A stretch of DNA of 64,000 nt. Origin: Pseudomonas mosselii. Its GTDB lineage: Bacteria; Pseudomonadota; Gammaproteobacteria; Pseudomonadales; Pseudomonadaceae. A program made the translations under genes and the position numbers. The notes below the pieces were generated by a model that ran no database searches, was not told where the DNA came from, and saw nothing but the letters and a program-made list of their open reading frames with translations. The number at the start of each line of letters is the position of its first letter. The first letter of the stretch is position 1. The stretch is from contig NZ_CP081966.1 in the NCBI RefSeq assembly GCF_019823065.1, positions 4,123,501 to 4,187,500 on the forward strand, in the 5' to 3' direction. This document shows, piece by piece, positions 7,578 to 17,085 of this stretch.

Positions 7578-8258
7578 ATGAAACTGCTGATCGTCGAAGA
7601 CCAGGCCAAGACTGGCCAGTACCTGAGCCAGGGCCTGAGCGAAGCCGGCTTCGTCACTGAGCTTGCCAACGATGGCGACACCGGCCAGCACCTGGCCCTG
7701 ACCGGTGACCACGACCTGCTGATCCTCGATGTGATGCTGCCGGGGCGCAACGGTTGGCAGATTCTCCAGGCCGTGCGCCAGGCCGGGCTGGAAACGCCGG
7801 TGCTGTTCCTCACCGCCCGAGATGCCGTCGAGGACCGCGTCCACGGCCTGGAGCTGGGCGCTGACGACTACCTGGTCAAGCCATTCGCCTTCTCCGAACT
7901 GCTGGCCCGGGTGCGCAGCCTGCTGCGCCGAGGCGCCAGCGCCAGCCAGGACACCTGCCTGAACCTGGCCGACCTGCGCCTGGACCTGATCCGCCGCCGC
8001 GCCGAACGCGCCGGCCAGCGCGTCGACCTGACCGCCAAGGAATTCGCCCTGCTCGAACTGCTGCTGCGCCGCCAGGGCGAGGTGCTGCCCAAGTCGCTGA
8101 TCGCCTCGCAGGTGTGGGACATGAACTTCGACAGCGACACCAACGTCATCGAGGTGGCCATCCGCCGCCTGCGCCTGAAGATCGACGACCATCACGCCAC
8201 CAAGCTGATCCATACCGTGCGCGGCATGGGCTACGTGCTCGAGGAGCGCCAGGACTGA
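7578..8258 (+). CDS. copR: Heavy-metal (copper) two-component response regulator
   Basis: This 226-residue OmpR/PhoB-family regulator is of the CopR/CzcR/IrlR heavy-metal type. The receiver has the acidic pair VEDQ, phospho-acceptor Asp51 in LILDVMLPG, and Lys101 in YLVKPF. The C-terminal winged helix includes [21 protein letters not shown] and the recognition region [13 protein letters not shown], ending with [12 protein letters not shown]. It overlaps copS by one base (TGATG). Divergence from a cupredoxin gene favours copper as the signal, but other metals cannot be excluded from sequence. Confidence 0.88.
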   Translation: MKLLIVEDQAKTGQYLSQGLSEAGFVTELANDGDTGQHLALTGDHDLLILDVMLPGRNGWQILQAVRQAGLETPVLFLTARDAVEDRVHGLELGADDYLVKPFAFSELLARVRSLLRRGASASQDTCLNLADLRLDLIRRRAERAGQRVDLTAKEFALLELLLRRQGEVLPKSLIASQVWDMNFDSDTNVIEVAIRRLRLKIDDHHATKLIHTVRGMGYVLEERQD

Positions 8259-9601
8259 TGCGCCGCCTGTCCCTCGGCCGTCGCCTGGCGCTGCTGTTCG
8301 CCGCCTGCACCGCCAGTGTTTCGCTGGGCGCCGGCCTGCTGTTCAGCCGCGCCAGCGAGCAGCACTTCGTCGAGCTCGACCAGCAACTGCTCAGCGGCCG
8401 CCTGTCGCTGATGCGCAGCCTGCTCGACGGCGTCACCACCCCCGAGCAACTGGCCACGCGCCTGCCGGGGCTGCTCAACGAGCTCAGCCACCAGTCCGAC
8501 CTGGCCTTGCGCGTGCGCGCGGTCGACGGCACCACCTGGTTCGCCAGCCGCGGCGACCTGCCGGACGCCCCGGCCCAGCCCGGCCTGGCCACGCTGCATA
8601 CCCAGGGCAACGACTACCGCGGACTGAGCCTGCCGCTGGACGAAACCCGGCCCGACTCGCCGCAGTTGACCTTGTTCCTCGACATCACCCATCACCAGCA
8701 CTTCCTGCAAGGCATGCAGCGCCTGATCTGGCTCACGGTCGGCCTCAGCGCGCTGGCCACCGCGCTGCTGGGTGCCTGGGCCGTGCGCCGTGGCCTGAAG
8801 CCGCTGCGGCGGATGGGCAAGGTCGCCGCCAGCGTCAACGCCCGCTCGCTAACCACTCGCCTGCCGGCCGCCGAGATGCCCGAGGAACTGGCCGAGCTGG
8901 CCGGCGCGGTCAATGCCATGCTGCAGCGCCTGGACGATGCTTTCCAACGCCTGTCGGCGTTCTCCGCCGACATCGCCCACGAGTTGCGCACACCGCTGTC
9001 CAACCTGCTGACCCACACCCAGGTCACCCTCACCCGCCCACGCAGCCTCGAGGAGTACCGCGAGGCCCTGCATGGCAATCTCGAGGAACTGCAGTGGATG
9101 GCCCAGCTGGTCAACGACATGCTCTATCTGGCCAAGGCCGACCACGGTCTGCTGATGCCCAATAGTCAGGCGCTGGACCTGGCGATCGAGGTCGATGCGC
9201 TGCTGGAGTATTACGCGCCGCTGGCTGAGGAAGCCGAGGTCAGGCTGTCTCGCGAGGGCCAGGCGCATACCGAGGGCGACCGACACATGCTGCGCCGGGC
9301 CTTGTCGAACCTGCTGGACAATGCCCTGCGCTTCACCCCGGCGGGGGGCGAGATTCGTGTGAGCCTTGCGCCGGGGTTGCGCATCGAGGTGGCCAACAGT
9401 GGCCCGGCAATCGCCCCGCAACTGCTGGAGCGGCTGTTCGACCGTTTCTATCGGGCAGACCCGGCGCGCCAGGAGGGCAGCAGCGAGCATGCGGGCCTGG
9501 GGCTGGCCATCACCCGCTCGATCGTGCAGGCGCACGGCGGGAATATTCGGGCCCAGTGCGAAGGTGGGTGGACGCGCTTCGTGATCGAGTTGCCTGCCTA
9601 G
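8258..9601 (+). CDS. copS: Heavy-metal (copper) sensor histidine kinase
   Basis: The 447-residue inner-membrane kinase has a first membrane helix near residues 8-29, a periplasmic sensor region (about 30-152), a second helix near 155-175 and a HAMP linker. The dimerisation domain carries the phospho-accepting His241 in SADIAHELRTPLSN. The ATPase domain follows, with the N box NLLDNALRF and a later GLGLAI motif. Two-helix architecture and the copR overlap identify the CopS/IrlS/CusS type. The periplasmic domain contains histidines that might bind metal (THHQH near residues 144-148). It converges on lolE across three short hairpins. Confidence 0.88.
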   Translation: MRRLSLGRRLALLFAACTASVSLGAGLLFSRASEQHFVELDQQLLSGRLSLMRSLLDGVTTPEQLATRLPGLLNELSHQSDLALRVRAVDGTTWFASRGDLPDAPAQPGLATLHTQGNDYRGLSLPLDETRPDSPQLTLFLDITHHQHFLQGMQRLIWLTVGLSALATALLGAWAVRRGLKPLRRMGKVAASVNARSLTTRLPAAEMPEELAELAGAVNAMLQRLDDAFQRLSAFSADIAHELRTPLSNLLTHTQVTLTRPRSLEEYREALHGNLEELQWMAQLVNDMLYLAKADHGLLMPNSQALDLAIEVDALLEYYAPLAEEAEVRLSREGQAHTEGDRHMLRRALSNLLDNALRFTPAGGEIRVSLAPGLRIEVANSGPAIAPQLLERLFDRFYRADPARQEGSSEHAGLGLAITRSIVQAHGGNIRAQCEGGWTRFVIELPA

Positions 9602-9602
9602 A

Positions 9603-9657
9603 GGGCTGCTGCGCAGCCCATCGCCGGCAAGCCGGCGAAAGGGGCGCAAAGCGCCCC
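9603..9657. repeat. Three tandem short hairpins between copS and lolE
   Basis: Three perfect inverted repeats occur in a row: 9603-9619 (7-bp stem), 9621-9638 (8-bp stem with AA loop) and 9641-9657 (7-bp stem with AAA loop). The middle one resembles the GCCGGC-type palindromes scattered between Pseudomonas genes. The cluster lies between convergent genes and may act as terminator and mRNA 3'-end stabiliser. Confidence 0.6.
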
Positions 9658-9661
9658 TGCC

Positions 9662-10906
9662 TTACTCGTAACGCAACGCCATCGCCGGTTCGATCTGCGA
9701 AGCGCGGTACGCAGGATAGAGGGTCGCCAGGAAGCTCATCACCAGCCCAGCCACGCAGATGATCGCCACATCGCCCCACTGCAGCTCCGAGGGCAGGCTG
9801 CTGATGAAGTAGATGTCGGAGGTGAAGATGTGCTGCCCACTGACCCGCTCGATCCAGCCGACCACGGCGCTGACGTTCAGTGCCAGGATCACCCCGAGCA
9901 CGCCACCGATCAGGGTGCCGACGATGCCGATCAGGCTGCCCTGGACCATGAACGTGCCCATGATCTGCGCCGGCGTCGCGCCGATGGTGCGCAGGATGGC
10001 GATATCCGCGCCCTTGTCGTTCACCACCATCACCAGGGTGGCGATGATATTGAAGGCAGCCACGGCGATGATCATCATCAGCAGCAGGCCGATCATGGTC
10101 TTTTCCATTTTCATGGCGCTGAACAGGCTGCCCTGGGTGTGCGACCAGTCATCGGCACGGTAGCCGTCGCCCAGCCCCGCAGCGATGGCCTTGGACACCT
10201 GCGGCGCAGCGTACAGGTCATGCAGCTTCAGCCGCACGCCCTGCACCTGGCCCGGCGCCCAGCGCTGCATCTCGCCGGCATCGGCGATATGGATGTAGGC
10301 CTGGGAGCCATCCAGTTCGGCGCCGACCTTGAAGATGCCGACCACGGTCAGGCGCTGCATGCGCGGGGTGATGCCGCCCGGCTCCTTGCTGATTTCCGGA
10401 ACGATCAGGGTCAGCTTGTCGCCGGTATTCAGGCGAAAGCGCCGGGCGGTCAATTCACCGATGACCACACCGTACTCGCCCGGCACCAGGTCCTGCAGGC
10501 TGCCCTGGACAATATGCTGGGTGACGATGGAGACCTTGCCCTCCTCGGCCGGGTCGATGCCGGCGACCTGGATCGGCTGCATCGCCCCCTTGTACGAGAG
10601 CATGCCCTCCATCTCGGTGATCGGCGCCGCGGCCATCACCGCCGGGTTGCTTTCGGCGGCGCTGGCGACCTTGCGCCAGTCGTCCAGCGGCTGCGCGCCG
10701 AGAATCGCGGCATGGGGCACCAGGCCCAGCACGCGTGAGCTCATCTCGCGCTGGAAGCCGTTCATCACCGACAGCACCGTGATCATCGCCAGCACGCCGA
10801 GCGACAGGCCGATCATCGAAGTCATCGAGATGAACGAGATGAAGTGGTTGCGGCGCTTGGCACGGGTGTAGCGGGCACCGATGAACAACGACAAGGGTCT
10901 GAACAT
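9662..10906 (-). CDS. lolE: LolC/LolE-type lipoprotein-releasing ABC transporter permease, second copy
   Basis: The 414-residue product is a MacB/FtsX-type permease of the Lol complex. There is one helix near the N-terminus (about residues 22-47), a large periplasmic domain (about 50-260) and three helices in the C-terminal third, ending SFLATLYPAYRASQIEPAMALRYE. The shared N-terminal signature [20 protein letters not shown] supports the ATG at 10906 over an in-frame GTG four codons upstream. With LolD and LolC it extracts outer-membrane lipoproteins from the inner membrane to LolA. It is last of three leftward genes and a clear paralogue of the lolC product. Which copy is LolC and which LolE is assigned by gene order. 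Confidence 0.9.
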   Translation of the reverse strand: MFRPLSLFIGARYTRAKRRNHFISFISMTSMIGLSLGVLAMITVLSVMNGFQREMSSRVLGLVPHAAILGAQPLDDWRKVASAAESNPAVMAAAPITEMEGMLSYKGAMQPIQVAGIDPAEEGKVSIVTQHIVQGSLQDLVPGEYGVVIGELTARRFRLNTGDKLTLIVPEISKEPGGITPRMQRLTVVGIFKVGAELDGSQAYIHIADAGEMQRWAPGQVQGVRLKLHDLYAAPQVSKAIAAGLGDGYRADDWSHTQGSLFSAMKMEKTMIGLLLMMIIAVAAFNIIATLVMVVNDKGADIAILRTIGATPAQIMGTFMVQGSLIGIVGTLIGGVLGVILALNVSAVVGWIERVSGQHIFTSDIYFISSLPSELQWGDVAIICVAGLVMSFLATLYPAYRASQIEPAMALRYE

Positions 10907-10968
10907 GAACGAGGACACCCAAGTGAAAAATGAATCGGGGCCGCCTCAGGCCGCCCCATGCAGGCGAC

Positions 10969-11667
10969 TCAGATCGCCACCAGGTGCCCGTCTTCCAGGC
11001 GCAGCACACGGTCCATCTGCCGCGCCAGGTTGAGGTCGTGGGTCACAACCAGGAATGCGGTCTGCGAGTGATTCGACAGCTCCTGCATCAGTTCCTGGAT
11101 ACCCTGGGCGGTGTGGTGGTCGAGGTTGCCAGTGGGCTCGTCGAGCATGACCAGGCCCGGGCGGTTGACCAGGGCGCGGGCGATCGCCACACGCTGGCGC
11201 TCACCACCGGACAGCTCGGCCGGCTTGTGATTCAACCGATGCCCCAGGCCAACGCGCTTGAGCAGCGCCTCGGCACGCTCGCGGGCCTCGGCGATCGGCG
11301 TCTTGCCGATCAGCAGCGGCATGCAGGCGTTTTCCAGGGCGGTGAACTCCGCCAGCAGGTGGTGGAACTGGTAGACGAAGCCCAGGGCGCGGTTGCGCAG
11401 CAGGCCGCGGGCCCGCTCGCCCAGCGCCGACAGCTCCTCGCCGGCCAGCCAGACGCTGCCCTGGCTCGGGGTGTCGAGGCCGCCGAGCAGGTTGAGCAAG
11501 GTACTCTTGCCCGAGCCCGAGCTGCCGACGATGGCCACCCGCTCGCCCGGGTGCAGTTCGAGGTTCAACCCCGACAAGACCTGGACCGACTCCGGGCCTT
11601 CCTCGTAGCTCTTGCCCAGGTTGCGGCAGCTCAACACGGCTTTATCACTCATGCGCGACTCACTCAT
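10969..11667 (-). CDS. lolD: Lipoprotein-releasing system ATP-binding protein
   Basis: The ABC ATPase of the Lol complex has Walker [13 protein letters not shown], signature [15 protein letters not shown] and Walker [13 protein letters not shown], all canonical. It energises release of outer-membrane lipoproteins. An ATG at 11667 has GGAGG nine bases upstream and overlaps the end of lolC by 8 bases, giving 232 residues. A second ATG five codons in (11652) gives 227 residues, the length I recall for other Pseudomonas LolD proteins, so the start is not settled. It is the middle gene of lolC-lolD-lolE. Confidence 0.95.
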   Translation of the reverse strand: MSESRMSDKAVLSCRNLGKSYEEGPESVQVLSGLNLELHPGERVAIVGSSGSGKSTLLNLLGGLDTPSQGSVWLAGEELSALGERARGLLRNRALGFVYQFHHLLAEFTALENACMPLLIGKTPIAEARERAEALLKRVGLGHRLNHKPAELSGGERQRVAIARALVNRPGLVMLDEPTGNLDHHTAQGIQELMQELSNHSQTAFLVVTHDLNLARQMDRVLRLEDGHLVAI

Positions 11668-12910
11668 AACGTAGCGCCTCCGCCGGCTGGGTGCGCGAGG
11701 CGCGCCAGGCCGGATACAGGGTGGCGAAGAAACTCAGGACCAGCGCCGCACCACAGACCATGTACACGTCCTGGGCCTGGATCTGCGACGGCAGGTAATC
11801 GATGAAGTACACATCGGCATTGAGGAACTTGTGCCCGATCAGGGTCTCGATGCCGGCGATGGCCGCGCTCACGTTAAGCGCGCCGAGGATGCCCAGGACC
11901 GCGCCGATCAGCGTGCCGACCACGCCGATCACCGTGCCCTGGACCATGAAGATGGCCATGATCTGCCCGGGCGTGGCGCCCAGGGTGCGCAGGATGGCGA
12001 TGTCGCCACGCTTGTCGTTGACCACCATCACCAGGGTGGAAATGATGTTGAACGCCGCCACCGCGACGATCAGCAGCAACAGCAGGCCGATCATGGATTT
12101 CTCCATGCGGATCGCCTGGTACAGGTTGCCGTGGGTGCGGGTCCAGTCACGCGGGTAGAACTCCTGCTCGCCCAGCTGCTGGGCGATGGCCCAAGAGGCC
12201 CGCGGGGCCTGGAACAGGTCGTCGAACTTCAGGCGCACGCCCTGGACCTGGTCGGCCTTCCAGCGGTGCAGGCGCGACAGGTCGGCGATGTTGGTCAGGC
12301 CCAGATAGCCGTCGATCTCGCCGGCGCCGACATGGAAGGTGCCGACCACGGTAAAGCGCTTCATGCGCGGGAACATCCCCGCCGGGGTGACGCTGACCTC
12401 GGGGGCAACGAAAGTCAGCTTGTCGCCGATGCCCACGCCCAGTTTCTGCGCGGCCTTGTCGCCGATCATGATGCCCCACTCGCCCGGGGCCAGCTTGTCG
12501 AGGCTGCCGTCGAGGACGAACTTGTCGATGATCGACACCTCGCGCTCGCGGGCCGGGTCGATACCGTTGAGCAGCACCTTCTGCACCTTGCCTTCATGGG
12601 TCAGCAGGCCCTGCATCTGTGTGAATGGCGCGACCGCCAGCACCTGCGGATTCTGCTTTACTTTAGAGGCGAGGGCCTGCCAGTCGTCGATCGGCTGGCC
12701 GGTCTCCAGCGTTGCATGGGGGATCATACCCAGCACGCGGGTACGCATCTCGTGGTCGAACCCGTTCATCACCGAGAGCACCACGATCATCACCACCACG
12801 CCCAGGGCGAGGCCGATCATCGAGGTGAGCGAAATGAACGAGACGAAGTGATTGCGGCGCTTGGCACGGGTGTAACGCGTACCAATGAATACGAATAGAG
12901 GTCTGAACAT
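11660..12910 (-). CDS. lolC: Lipoprotein-releasing ABC transporter permease, first copy
   Basis: This 416-residue Lol permease begins [21 protein letters not shown] membrane helix lies near residues 22-47, a periplasmic domain spans the middle, and a three-helix C-terminal module ends [25 protein letters not shown]. It is strongly similar along its length to the product of the third gene, consistent with duplication. It is first in the leftward lolCDE operon and divergent from a PilZ gene across about 93 bases. It forms the inner-membrane heterodimer that hands lipoproteins to LolA. Confidence 0.92.
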   Translation of the reverse strand: MFRPLFVFIGTRYTRAKRRNHFVSFISLTSMIGLALGVVVMIVVLSVMNGFDHEMRTRVLGMIPHATLETGQPIDDWQALASKVKQNPQVLAVAPFTQMQGLLTHEGKVQKVLLNGIDPAREREVSIIDKFVLDGSLDKLAPGEWGIMIGDKAAQKLGVGIGDKLTFVAPEVSVTPAGMFPRMKRFTVVGTFHVGAGEIDGYLGLTNIADLSRLHRWKADQVQGVRLKFDDLFQAPRASWAIAQQLGEQEFYPRDWTRTHGNLYQAIRMEKSMIGLLLLLIVAVAAFNIISTLVMVVNDKRGDIAILRTLGATPGQIMAIFMVQGTVIGVVGTLIGAVLGILGALNVSAAIAGIETLIGHKFLNADVYFIDYLPSQIQAQDVYMVCGAALVLSFFATLYPAWRASRTQPAEALRYE

Positions 12911-13003
12911 GTCGGGGCTTGTTCGGATGAAAGGGAACGTCCTTGTGGCGAGGCGCCTACGGCGGCTTTACACTCGGACCACCGCCGTAACCTTGGGTTC
13001 GCC

Positions 13004-13588
13004 ATGACGACATTAGACGAAGAAGATCGCCGCGAATACTACCGCATCGAAGATCGGATCGCACTTCAAATCAGCCCCCTTAGCGCGGCCGAAGCCCTTG
13101 AAACAGAACTGTTGCAGGATGATTCCGAGCTGTTCAACCTGCTCAGCGAACTGCACCTTTCGGACTTCGAGTCGCAGCACCTGTTGCGCCAGCTGAGCGA
13201 AAAAGACCGCACCCTGGCAGCCTTCCTGCGCGCCCAGAACAAACGTCTCGACTTGCTCAGCGCCGTGGTCGCCCAGACCCTGATCGGCGAAATCGGCCAG
13301 CCGCAGCCGGTGATCATCTCTGAAGGCGGCATCGAGTTCGCCCAGGCGCAGAAGATCGACCCCGGCACCCGGGTCAAGGTGAAGATGGTGCTGATGCCCC
13401 GCGCCCATGGCCTGCTCCTGCGCGGCCGGGTCACCCACTGCGACCCGCGCCCGGATGGCGATTACGAGGTAGGCACCGAGTTCATCGACATGACCGACGC
13501 CCAGCGCCAGCTGCTGGCCCGCTACATCCTGCAGCGCCAGCAACAGCAACGACGCCAGGCGCTGGAACAGAACGCCCCCGCTTCCTGA
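13004..13588 (+). CDS. PilZ-like protein with helical insertion and degenerate second motif
   Basis: The 194-residue protein has the PilZ RxxxR arginine motif (Arg10 to Arg14 in RREYYR). A helical, Glu/Leu-rich stretch of about 65 residues (about 30-95) then separates it from the beta-barrel portion. The second c-di-GMP motif, normally D/NxSxxG, reads IISEGG (104-109), so the D/N position is Ile. The rest (RVKVKMVLMPRAHGLLLRGRV and YEVGTEFIDM) fits a PilZ barrel. It may be a non-binding or altered PilZ protein. It is divergent from lolC and 32 bases upstream of a glycerophosphodiesterase gene, with which it may be co-transcribed. Confidence 0.8.
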   Translation: MTTLDEEDRREYYRIEDRIALQISPLSAAEALETELLQDDSELFNLLSELHLSDFESQHLLRQLSEKDRTLAAFLRAQNKRLDLLSAVVAQTLIGEIGQPQPVIISEGGIEFAQAQKIDPGTRVKVKMVLMPRAHGLLLRGRVTHCDPRPDGDYEVGTEFIDMTDAQRQLLARYILQRQQQQRRQALEQNAPAS

Positions 13589-13620
13589 AGCCCTTTTCTC
13601 TCTGATTTGAAGGAACGAAC

Positions 13621-14337
13621 GTGACCTTGATCTATGGCCACCGCGGCGCCAAGGGCGAAGCGCCCGAGAATACCCTGCAGAGCTTTCGCCAGTGCCTGTC
13701 CCATGGCGTGACCCGCTGCGAACTCGACCTGCACCTGTCGGCCGACAACGAGCTGATGGTAATCCATGATCCGACCCTCAAGCGCACCACTGGCCGGCGC
13801 GGCAAGGTGGTCGAGCACACCGCCGCCGAGCTGGTCACCTACGATGCGCGCAAGGGCGGCCCGGGCCATGTGCAGCCCTGCCCCATCCCGCGGCTCGAGG
13901 AGTTGTTCGAGAAGTGCCCGTTCGAGCACTGGCAGCTGGAGGTCAAGAGTGCCTCGCGCACCCGTGCCGCCAGCACCGTGCTGGCGATCCGCGAACTGGC
14001 CCAGCAGCATGGCCTGCTGGACAAGGTGACCATCACCTCGAGCTCACGGGAAGTGCTGGGCGCCGCCCAGGAGCTGGTACCCGACATCAAGCGCGGACTG
14101 GTTGCCGAGTACGCCTGGCTCGACCCGCTGAAGGTCGCGCAGAACTACGACTGCGAGATGCTGGCGTTGAACTGGACGCTGTGCACCCCCGAACGCCTGA
14201 TCAAGGCGCAGCGCCAGGGCCTGCATGTGTCGGTATGGACGGTCAACGAACCGGCGCTGATGCGCCGGCTCGCCGACTTTGGCGTGGACAGCCTGATTAC
14301 AGACTTTCCCGGTTTGGCCAGGACCACCCTCGGGTAG
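13621..14337 (+). CDS. Glycerophosphodiester phosphodiesterase family protein
   Basis: This 238-residue GDPD TIM-barrel starts with GTG after an AAGGAACG ribosome site. Catalytic and metal residues are seen in IYGHRGAKGEAPENTL (His and Arg near the N-terminus), CELDLHLSADNELMVIHDP (Glu, Asp and the second His) and LEVKS. The enzyme should hydrolyse glycerophosphodiesters to sn-glycerol 3-phosphate and an alcohol. There is no signal peptide, so it is cytoplasmic and of the UgpQ type. It follows the PilZ gene closely and converges on sth across a hairpin. Confidence 0.9.
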   Translation: MTLIYGHRGAKGEAPENTLQSFRQCLSHGVTRCELDLHLSADNELMVIHDPTLKRTTGRRGKVVEHTAAELVTYDARKGGPGHVQPCPIPRLEELFEKCPFEHWQLEVKSASRTRAASTVLAIRELAQQHGLLDKVTITSSSREVLGAAQELVPDIKRGLVAEYAWLDPLKVAQNYDCEMLALNWTLCTPERLIKAQRQGLHVSVWTVNEPALMRRLADFGVDSLITDFPGLARTTLG

Positions 14338-14354
14338 GGCTGAAATCGGTCTCC

Positions 14355-14379
14355 CCGACCGGCTCAGGCCACCGGTCGG
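14355..14379. terminator. Hairpin between glycerophosphodiesterase gene and sth
   Basis: CCGACCGG (14355-14362) pairs with CCGGTCGG (14372-14379) across a 9-nt loop between two convergent genes. A six-A run at 14388-14393 lies near the sth end. It probably terminates rightward transcription. Confidence 0.55.
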
Positions 14380-14385
14380 AGCCGC

Positions 14386-15780
14386 TCAAAAAAGCCGGTT
14401 CAGTCCATCGTAGGCAGCTACCCGATAGGCCTCGGCCATGGTCGGGTAGTTGAAGGTGGTGTTGACGAAGTACTTCAGGTTGTTCTGTTCGCCCGGCTGG
14501 TTCATCACCGCCTGGCCGATATGGACGATCTCCGAGGCCTGGTAGCCGAAGCAGTGCACACCGAGGACTTCCAGGGTCTCGCGGTGGAACAGGATCTTCA
14601 GCATGCCCTGCGGCTCGCCGGCGATCTGCGCGCGGGCCATGCTCTTGAAGAAGGCCTTGCCCACTTCATAGGGCACCTTGGCCTGGGTCAGTTCCTGCTC
14701 GTTCTTGCCGATCGAGCTGATCTCCGGAATGGTGTAGATGCCGGTCGGCACGTCGTTGACGAAGCGCCAGCTGCCGTTGTCGACGATGCTGCCGGCGGCC
14801 GAGCGGCCCTGGTCGTGGGCGGCGCTGGCCAAGCTCGGCCAGCCGATCACGTCACCGGCGCCATAGATGTTCGGCACGCTGGTGCGGTAGGTCTCGTCGA
14901 CCTCGATCTGGCCACGGCTGTTGACCTTGATGCCGATGTTCTCCAGGCCCAGCTTGTCGGTGTTGCCGGTACGGCCGTTGCACCACAGCAAGGCGTCGGC
15001 CTTGATCTTCTTGCCCGACTTCAGGTGCAGGATCACCCCGTTGTCCAGGCCTTCGACGCGGTCGTATTCCTCGTTGTGGCGCACGGTGATGTTGTTGTTG
15101 CTGAAGTGGTAGCTCAGCGCCTGGGAGATTTCCGAGTCGAGGAAGCTCAGCAGCTGGCCGCGGTTGTCGACCAGCTCGACCAGCACACCCAGGCCGCTGA
15201 AGATCGAGGCGTATTCGCAACCGATCACCCCGGCGCCGTAGACGATCAGCTTGCGTGGGGTGTGGCTCAGGCTGAGGATGGTGTCGCTGTCGTAGACCCG
15301 CGGGTGGTGGAAGTCGATGTCGGCCGGGCGATACGGACGCGAGCCGGTGGCAATGATGATGTGCTTGGCGTTGAGCTTCTCGACCACGCCGTTGGGGCAG
15401 ACCACTTCGACGGTCTGCTCGTCGGCGAAGCTGCCGGTGCCGACGAACACATCGACGCGGTTGCGCGCGTAGTAGCCGGTACGCGAGGCAACCTGCTTGC
15501 TGATGACTTTCTCGGCGCTCTTGAGCACGTCGGGGAAGGAGAACCAGCGCGGCTCGCCGATGGCGCGGAACATCGGGTTGGTGTTGAACTGCATGATCTG
15601 CCGCACGGAGTGACGCAGCGCCTTGGACGGGATGGTGCCCAGGTGGGTGCAGTTGCCGCCGACCTGGCGACGGCTGTCTACCATGGCCACCTTGCGCCCT
15701 GCTTTGGCGGCGTTCATTGCCGCGCCTTCTCCGGCCGGGCCGGAACCCAGCACCACTACGTCGTAGTTGTAGACAGCCAT
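14386..15780 (-). CDS. sth: Soluble pyridine nucleotide transhydrogenase
   Basis: SthA is an FAD enzyme that transfers hydride between NADPH and NAD+ and balances the two pools. The 464 residues from ATG 15780 match the family length. The FAD Rossmann motif [20 protein letters not shown] is at the N-terminus. The usual redox-disulfide region reads [15 protein letters not shown], with only one Cys, typical of Sth as opposed to lipoamide dehydrogenase. The NAD(P) motif [19 protein letters not shown] and the second FAD motif [10 protein letters not shown] follow. Upstream in-frame codons to 15876 are not family-like. It is a leftward single gene. Confidence 0.95.
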   Translation of the reverse strand: MAVYNYDVVVLGSGPAGEGAAMNAAKAGRKVAMVDSRRQVGGNCTHLGTIPSKALRHSVRQIMQFNTNPMFRAIGEPRWFSFPDVLKSAEKVISKQVASRTGYYARNRVDVFVGTGSFADEQTVEVVCPNGVVEKLNAKHIIIATGSRPYRPADIDFHHPRVYDSDTILSLSHTPRKLIVYGAGVIGCEYASIFSGLGVLVELVDNRGQLLSFLDSEISQALSYHFSNNNITVRHNEEYDRVEGLDNGVILHLKSGKKIKADALLWCNGRTGNTDKLGLENIGIKVNSRGQIEVDETYRTSVPNIYGAGDVIGWPSLASAAHDQGRSAAGSIVDNGSWRFVNDVPTGIYTIPEISSIGKNEQELTQAKVPYEVGKAFFKSMARAQIAGEPQGMLKILFHRETLEVLGVHCFGYQASEIVHIGQAVMNQPGEQNNLKYFVNTTFNYPTMAEAYRVAAYDGLNRLF

Positions 15781-15983
15781 GCGTACTCCTTCAGAACTGG
15801 CCCGCCGGCCGGATGGCCGCGGGGCGCGATCATGTCGCCGGGGCGCCATGAGAAAATTCGGGTGCAGTCTAATCAAGCGTGAACGCCGCGCACATTAACC
15901 CTTGGTCGCGTCGTAGGCCATTATTGCCTGCACTACATGTCGTTTCACCGCTTCCCTGGCATTGATCATCCGTGGCTTGCCTT

Positions 15984-16985
15984 TCACTCGCCTTTCACCG
16001 CCCGCTCGAAGGCCGGCGTGGAACGGGAGACGAAACCACCCTCGACCCGGGTCACCAGTACCGCGGCAATGCCGTGGGCGACGGCGAAATCCCAGCCCTG
16101 CTGCGGCCCGAGGATCAACAGCAGGGTCGAGTAGCCGTCGGCCTGCAGCGCCGAGCCGTCGAGCACCGTCACCGCCGCCAGGTCGTGCTCGACCGGGCGC
16201 CCGAGATGGGCGTCGAAGGTGTGCGAATAGCGCCGGCCATTGTCCTCGAAATAATGCCGATAGTCACCCGAGGTCGACACGGCCATGTCCGCCACGTCGA
16301 TGACCTGGCGGGCGATCTGGCGATCCTCGCGCGGCAGCTCCAGGGCCACCCGCCAGGCACTGCCGTCGGGCTTGCGGCCCACGGCCTTGAGCTCGCCGGT
16401 GGCTTCGGCGAGAAACGCCTCGATGCCCATGCCGCGCAGGCGCTGGGCGATCAGGTCGACGGCGTGGCCAGCGGCGATGCTGTTGAAGTCCAGCTCGATG
16501 GGGGCGTCCTTGCACAGGGCGTCACCCTCGATGCGCAGGTGCCGGTAGCCCACACGCTCACGTGCACGTGCCAGCGCCTGCGGGTCGGGCACGTGCATCT
16601 CGCGGGCCTGCGGGCCAAAGCCCCAGAGGTCGAGCAGTGGCTCGACGGTGAGGTCGAAGGCACCCCGGCTCTGCTCGGCCAGGTGCTGGCCGAAGCTGGC
16701 CAGCTCGAACAGGTCGGCGTCGATGGGCAGGCACTGATTGGCCGGGAGCTGGTTGAAACGGCTGACGGTAGAGTCGCCGCGGTAGGTGGAGTAGCGGGCG
16801 TCGATGGCCTGGAAGATGGCCTCGACCTCGGCCTGGACCTGGTCGGGCGCAGGGCCGCCGGGTTGGCGCACGTACTGGATGCTGTAGCTGCTGCCCATGG
16901 TCGGGCCGCCGAAGCGCTCGAGGGTGGGGCCTTGATTGCAGGCTGACAGCAACAACAGGCAAAGCAGAAGAACTGTGCGCAACAT
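15984..16985 (-). CDS. apbE: FAD:protein FMN transferase (ApbE), lipoprotein
   Basis: ApbE covalently attaches FMN to Thr/Ser of target flavoproteins in the periplasm. The 333-residue product begins MLRTVLLLCLLLLSAC, a lipoprotein signal with lipobox LSAC (Cys16). The family signatures follow: GPTMGSSYSIQYV, a central ELDFNSIAAGHAVDLIAQRL and STSGDYRHYFE. It is leftward, downstream of gap but separated by a strong terminator. As I recall, in P. aeruginosa the apbE gene here adjoins nqrABCDEF; no nqr gene is present between gap and sth in this window. Its substrate must be encoded elsewhere. Confidence 0.92.
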   Translation of the reverse strand: MLRTVLLLCLLLLSACNQGPTLERFGGPTMGSSYSIQYVRQPGGPAPDQVQAEVEAIFQAIDARYSTYRGDSTVSRFNQLPANQCLPIDADLFELASFGQHLAEQSRGAFDLTVEPLLDLWGFGPQAREMHVPDPQALARARERVGYRHLRIEGDALCKDAPIELDFNSIAAGHAVDLIAQRLRGMGIEAFLAEATGELKAVGRKPDGSAWRVALELPREDRQIARQVIDVADMAVSTSGDYRHYFEDNGRRYSHTFDAHLGRPVEHDLAAVTVLDGSALQADGYSTLLLILGPQQGWDFAVAHGIAAVLVTRVEGGFVSRSTPAFERAVKGE

Positions 16986-17033
16986 GGATTTCTCGGTTGA
17001 CCGGCCCACAGCGACCGCACTGATGCGAGGAGC

Positions 17034-17067
17034 AAAAAAAACGGGAACCCGAAGGTTCCCGTTTTTT
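17034..17067 (-). terminator. Rho-independent terminator of gap
   Basis: An 8-bp GC stem (17042-17049 with 17054-17061) has a CGAA tetraloop on the plus strand, flanked by A8 and T6. Read leftward it lies 19 bases after the gap stop and ends in a long U run. Confidence 0.9.
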
Positions 17068-17085
17068 CAACGCATTACAAGCGGA

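Noticed and set aside
7422..8213. N-terminal extension of the cupredoxin frame
   Set aside because: The frame is open but runs antisense through copR; a perfect signal peptide starts at 7421.
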